9,292 bases of DNA, from positions 1 through 9,292 of the forward strand of contig JAFCGF010000062.1 in NCBI GenBank assembly GCA_017608295.1, in the 5' to 3' direction. The notes beneath the pieces are model-generated. The model was not told where the DNA came from. It searched no databases and saw nothing but the letters and a program-made list of their open reading frames with translations. Positions 7,029 through 9,292 of this stretch are shown in pieces; position 1 is the stretch's first letter, and each line of letters begins with the position of its first letter. Source of the DNA: Candidatus Woesearchaeota archaeon. GTDB taxonomy: Archaea; Nanoarchaeota; Nanoarchaeia; Woesearchaeales; JAGVZT01. The position numbers and the translations under genes were made by a program.

Positions 7029-7835
7029 TCAATAGTCGTTATAGCCGGCCAGATCACAAAATTTCCGGTATATCTGCTGAGTACTGCCAGAAACCTGCCT
7101 GCTGGTTTTCACACGGCTTAATTCGTTTGAAACAAAATCGCTTTTCAATGTTACCTTGAGCCGATTAGATATATGCTGTAAAATATCACCCGATAACAGT
7201 TGCTCATAATGAATGAAAATGAATCTCTCCGGACCCATTTGTTCAGATTTCTTTAACAGGTGAAGATAACTGTTGCACCACAGGGTTTCAGCAAGTTCAC
7301 CGTCTATCGAAAATTCTGAGAGGTATTCAGCAGTTTCGCATTCCTTTATCACGCTTTCGATGGTGATACCCGGCTCGCGAAATATGCACAGAAAGAGAGT
7401 ACCCTTATCAAGTAAAGGTTCCCAGATATCCAATGTATAGTTGAACCGTGGATCTTTATAGGCAAAGCCCTTGGGAGATAATACTTCCCGGATATCTTTG
7501 AGGATCTCGGGATCATCATTTTTTATATTTGTATCCGGAGGAATGTAACTCAGCCAGCGATGGCCTTCCCCCGGGATGAACGGCGACCACTTTTTTCCCG
7601 GATCCGGCATCCCATATCCCATATCCCGGATCCCATATCCTTGTAAAGAATAGTCATACCTCTTCAGTATTCTCTCATTGATCCCGTTGATCATGGCATT
7701 CTCAAAAAACCCTTTCGGATTGCTGTGCCGGGGCGGATAGAGTTCTTCCCCCATGTAGTATCCTGCTTCATGCAGGATCCCTCCCATTAAGCTGGTCCCG
7801 CTGCGGCCGAATCCCATGATCAAACAGTTTCGCAT
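7029..7835 (-). CDS. Sulfotransferase with in-frame heptamer-repeat insertion
   Basis: This 268-residue protein belongs to the Sulfotransfer_3-like type. MGFGRSGTSLMGGIL (7-21) is the 5'-phosphosulfate-binding loop, RHSNPKGFFEN (36-46) the N-P-K-G-x-F-E block of this subfamily, YKDPRFNYTL (126-135) an active-site strand, and IFREPGITIESVI (151-163) the 3'-phosphate-binding motif with R153 and S161, here REPGI instead of RDPRD. FIHYEQLL (227-234) is the YE-x-L element. Residues 66-80 are a low-complexity Gly/Tyr/Met/Asp/Pro stretch encoded by a heptanucleotide repeat (listed separately), inserted in a loop ahead of the W-rich segment KKWSPFIPGEGHRW. The frame is intact, so the enzyme may still work. 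The ATG at 7835 is preferred over one at 7925 because the latter overlaps the upstream gene and adds a charged tail unlike the family. It lies 41 bp after the GT8-like gene. Confidence 0.87.
   Translation of the reverse strand: MRNCLIMGFGRSGTSLMGGILHEAGYYMGEELYPPRHSNPKGFFENAMINGINERILKRYDYSLQGYGIRDMGYGMPDPGKKWSPFIPGEGHRWLSYIPPDTNIKNDDPEILKDIREVLSPKGFAYKDPRFNYTLDIWEPLLDKGTLFLCIFREPGITIESVIKECETAEYLSEFSIDGELAETLWCNSYLHLLKKSEQMGPERFIFIHYEQLLSGDILQHISNRLKVTLKSDFVSNELSRVKTSRQVSGSTQQIYRKFCDLAGYNDY
7597..7640 (-). repeat. Heptanucleotide tandem repeat with G-quadruplex pattern, inside a sulfotransferase gene
   Basis: Six successive 7-base units plus two bases fill this stretch. On the plus strand each is CCCATAT or a close variant (CCCGGAT twice, CCGGCAT once). 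On the minus (coding) strand four GGG tracts separated by 4-base loops lie at 7611-7634, which fits the G3-N(1-7) quadruplex rule. Seven-base units shift codons, so three units encode seven residues, giving the GYGIRDMGYGMPDPG-type peptide at residues 66-80 of the protein. Confidence 0.9.
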
Positions 7836-7876
7836 AGTTACTTCAAGGCAAAGTATTAATATTCGCAGATCTTCTT

Positions 7877-8623
7877 TTAAACCCTCTTCTTTCTTATTAC
7901 TATTTCCTGCGTGTCTGAATTCCACAACCGGTTACAACGGTGTGTATTCAATATGGAAGCAATTTCCTCAAAGTTATCATGCCTCCCATGGATTATTTTA
8001 ACCGGCTCACGCATCAGGCTTATATGATAAGGAGTCCTGGCGTTATAGATATTTTGTAGCACATACAATCTTGATCTGGAATATAATAAGGCTTCGTTAA
8101 ATGCTGTCTGGTCGGTTAAATACTCTTTGATCTTTAGTTTATAAAATGCAAACCAGGATTTAAAAAGCTTTCTGTTCTTTCTGTTTTTCTTAAATAACAT
8201 CACACCTGTATTATAAGGAAAATAACCTTCAAGCACTTTATTGTTTTTAACTTTTATTCTGCCGGCATCATTAGGTGTATGGCAAAGACAAACATCATAA
8301 TATTCCAGGATATCAAATAATTCCCTGCAATTATCACAAAAGTAGGTATCGGAATCAACAAAGAAGGTTCTTTTATATGGAGAGACTTCATACATATACC
8401 TGGTCTTATATAGCAATCCTTCCTGCCAGTTTGCTATATTTAACGGCCTATATACGATACTGTCAAAAAGGTCTGATGAAACATCCATGCTGGTCAGTAA
8501 TGTAACATGGGCATTCGAATCAACTTTTCTTAAGCTTGTTGCCGAAACCACTGCTTCGTTCAAATATTGTTCACCGTTTGCAATATACAGATAGCCTTCC
8601 GGTATATTTTTATTAAATCCCAT
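7877..8623 (-). CDS. GT8-like glycosyltransferase (nucleotide-sugar transferase)
   Basis: This predicted glycosyltransferase has 248 residues. EGYLYIANGEQYLNEAVVSA (9-28) resembles the first strand and helix of GT8 and related GT-A enzymes, and TFFVDSDTYF (86-95) carries the DSD metal-binding motif. FPYNTGVMLFKK (135-146) is the N-T/S-G-V-x-x-F element, DQTAFNEAL (171-179) the D-Q-x-x-x-N element, and IIHGRH (210-215) the late H-x-x-G/H-G metal-ligand region. These occur in the order usual for retaining GT8-type transferases, although the overall similarity is modest and a related 'nucleotide-diphospho-sugar transferase' family is possible. The ATG at 8623 is the first start after the terminator at 8709-8743, so this is the probable first gene of the minus-strand transcription unit. 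The donor sugar is unknown. The C-terminus is basic (VIRKKRV). Confidence 0.82.
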   Translation of the reverse strand: MGFNKNIPEGYLYIANGEQYLNEAVVSATSLRKVDSNAHVTLLTSMDVSSDLFDSIVYRPLNIANWQEGLLYKTRYMYEVSPYKRTFFVDSDTYFCDNCRELFDILEYYDVCLCHTPNDAGRIKVKNNKVLEGYFPYNTGVMLFKKNRKNRKLFKSWFAFYKLKIKEYLTDQTAFNEALLYSRSRLYVLQNIYNARTPYHISLMREPVKIIHGRHDNFEEIASILNTHRCNRLWNSDTQEIVIRKKRV

Positions 8624-8708
8624 TCCCGTTATAATATGATTTATCAGGCATTTAAAGCTAATTCATTGACAAAGTAAGATCAAAACTTTAACATAAAAGT
8701 ACAAAAGC

Positions 8709-8743
8709 AATAAAGGCTGTTCAAACAGTGAACAGCCTTTATT
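8709..8743 (-). terminator. Strong hairpin terminator
   Basis: A perfect 14-bp inverted repeat (8709-8722 and 8730-8743, core AAAGGCTGTTC / GAACAGCCTTT) with a 7-nt loop lies 33 bp beyond the stop of the surface-protein gene. Read on the minus strand the stem is followed by a T-rich stretch, as in an intrinsic terminator. Within 8624-8775 this is the only clear structure; no good promoter for the gene starting at 8623 could be picked out of the AT-rich 8624-8708. Confidence 0.85.
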
Positions 8744-8775
8744 TGTATCAGGATGAAAAGTAATCTTTCATTCTA

Positions 8776-9292
8776 CTATTTCAACGCGTCGATCTCCTTC
8801 TTCAGTTCAATCACATAGAGTGTGAGTTCCTCAACCTTTTGCAGCAGCACTGCATTCATTTCGCCAAGGTTAACTCCGTCGGCTACATCAGCCTGTGAAG
8901 GAACGTCGGGCAGGTGCTTGTTCTCAAGAATGAAGGCTTCAACCTCGCTCAGTGGTCTCAGGTTATAGTTACTCTCAAAAACAAAATCCGGCCATGGGGT
9001 TAATTTAACCTCAACCTCTTTACATACAATTTTACCGTCAACCTGCAGTTTGGCGCCTGAGCCAATAGTGCTAACGCCAATACCTACACCACCGGTGTTG
9101 TTAAAGAATACATCACCTGAGTTTAGAAATTCAGCATCAGATACACCACCACGCATCTCGTATTTTCCAGTGGTATAGTTCAGGTAACAATAGGCAATCC
9201 AGCCGCCTGTGGTAGAACTCCATGCTGTTTGTACCATTTCATGGTTTCCGTTCCTCCACCTCAGTGCAAGACGGAACAGGTCACCGGTCGTT
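8776..9292 (-). CDS. C-terminal part of a Bacteroidota surface / tail-fibre-like protein, 5' end outside the window
   Basis: The frame is open to the right edge of the window (TTGDLFRLALRWRNGNHE precedes the Met at 9237), so the start lies outside. At least 171 residues are visible. Glycine-rich GGVGIGVSTIGSGAKLQVDGKI is the repeat-like segment found before the C-terminal module of many Bacteroidota tail-fibre-like or secreted proteins. It is followed by the module W-x-D-F-V-F ... L-S-E-V-E-A-F-I ... HLPDVPS ... GEMNAVLLQKVEELTLYVIELKKEI, ending in a helix with coiled-coil character that probably forms a trimer or self-cleaving chaperone-like end. These proteins are commonly large and surface exposed or secreted. 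It has its own terminator and is not part of the sulfotransferase series. A role as a carrier of the glycan is conceivable but unsupported. Confidence 0.85.
   Translation of the reverse strand, partial: TTGDLFRLALRWRNGNHEMVQTAWSSTTGGWIAYCYLNYTTGKYEMRGGVSDAEFLNSGDVFFNNTGGVGIGVSTIGSGAKLQVDGKIVCKEVEVKLTPWPDFVFESNYNLRPLSEVEAFILENKHLPDVPSQADVADGVNLGEMNAVLLQKVEELTLYVIELKKEIDALK

Noticed and set aside
8709..8743. Attachment site or CRISPR-like repeat reading of the long palindrome
   Set aside because: It occurs once, sits just after a stop codon and has terminator features, so a terminator explains it fully.

Overview
The window looks like part of a surface-glycan (capsule, exopolysaccharide or O-antigen type) biosynthesis region from a member of the Bacteroidota, possibly a marine or environmental Bacteroidales relative. 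The lineage call rests on three weak points. The right-hand gene ends in a C-terminal domain that is very common in Bacteroidota surface proteins (HLPDVPS, LLQKVEELTLYVIELKK). Start codons mostly lack Shine-Dalgarno sequences. One divergent intergenic region carries a TAnnTTTG element. No ribosomal or tRNA marker is present, so the taxon is an inference.

Layout. A 5'-truncated sulfotransferase gene (2-676, +) runs in from the left and converges on a family 2 glycosyltransferase (691-1467, -). From a divergent intergenic region at 1468-1578 a plus-strand series begins: a GT-A glycosyltransferase with a coiled-coil tail (1579-2745), a sulfotransferase (2827-3708), the N-terminal remnant of a second sulfotransferase (3760-4002), an AT-rich sulfotransferase (4045-4746) and a family 2 glycosyltransferase (4785-5630). 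This series meets a minus-strand series at a shared TTAA. Read from right to left, the minus series is a GT8-like glycosyltransferase (8623-7877) followed by three sulfotransferases (7835-7029, 7027-6356, 6346-5627). A strong hairpin terminator (8709-8743) separates it from a truncated surface or tail-fibre-like gene (8776-9292, -).

The main point is the density of predicted PAPS-dependent sulfotransferases: six genes plus one remnant within about 8 kb, interleaved with four glycosyltransferases. All six genes keep the R-x7-S spacing of the PAPS 3'-phosphate-binding motif, and the five with an intact N-terminus also keep a 5'-phosphosulfate-binding loop. The simplest model is that the glycosyltransferases build an oligosaccharide repeat unit and several sulfotransferases, each with its own acceptor, decorate it with sulfate. 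No sulfate-activation genes (ATP sulfurylase, APS kinase), flippase, polymerase or export genes are in the window, so the locus must continue outside it or use functions encoded elsewhere.

The region shows signs of turnover: mixed gene orientation, a truncated sulfotransferase next to a gene of clearly lower GC, two related sulfotransferases on either side of a glycosyltransferase, and a G-rich heptanucleotide repeat lying in frame inside one sulfotransferase. Intergenic stretches are all shorter than 160 bp; no RNA gene, CRISPR array, transposase or attachment site was seen.
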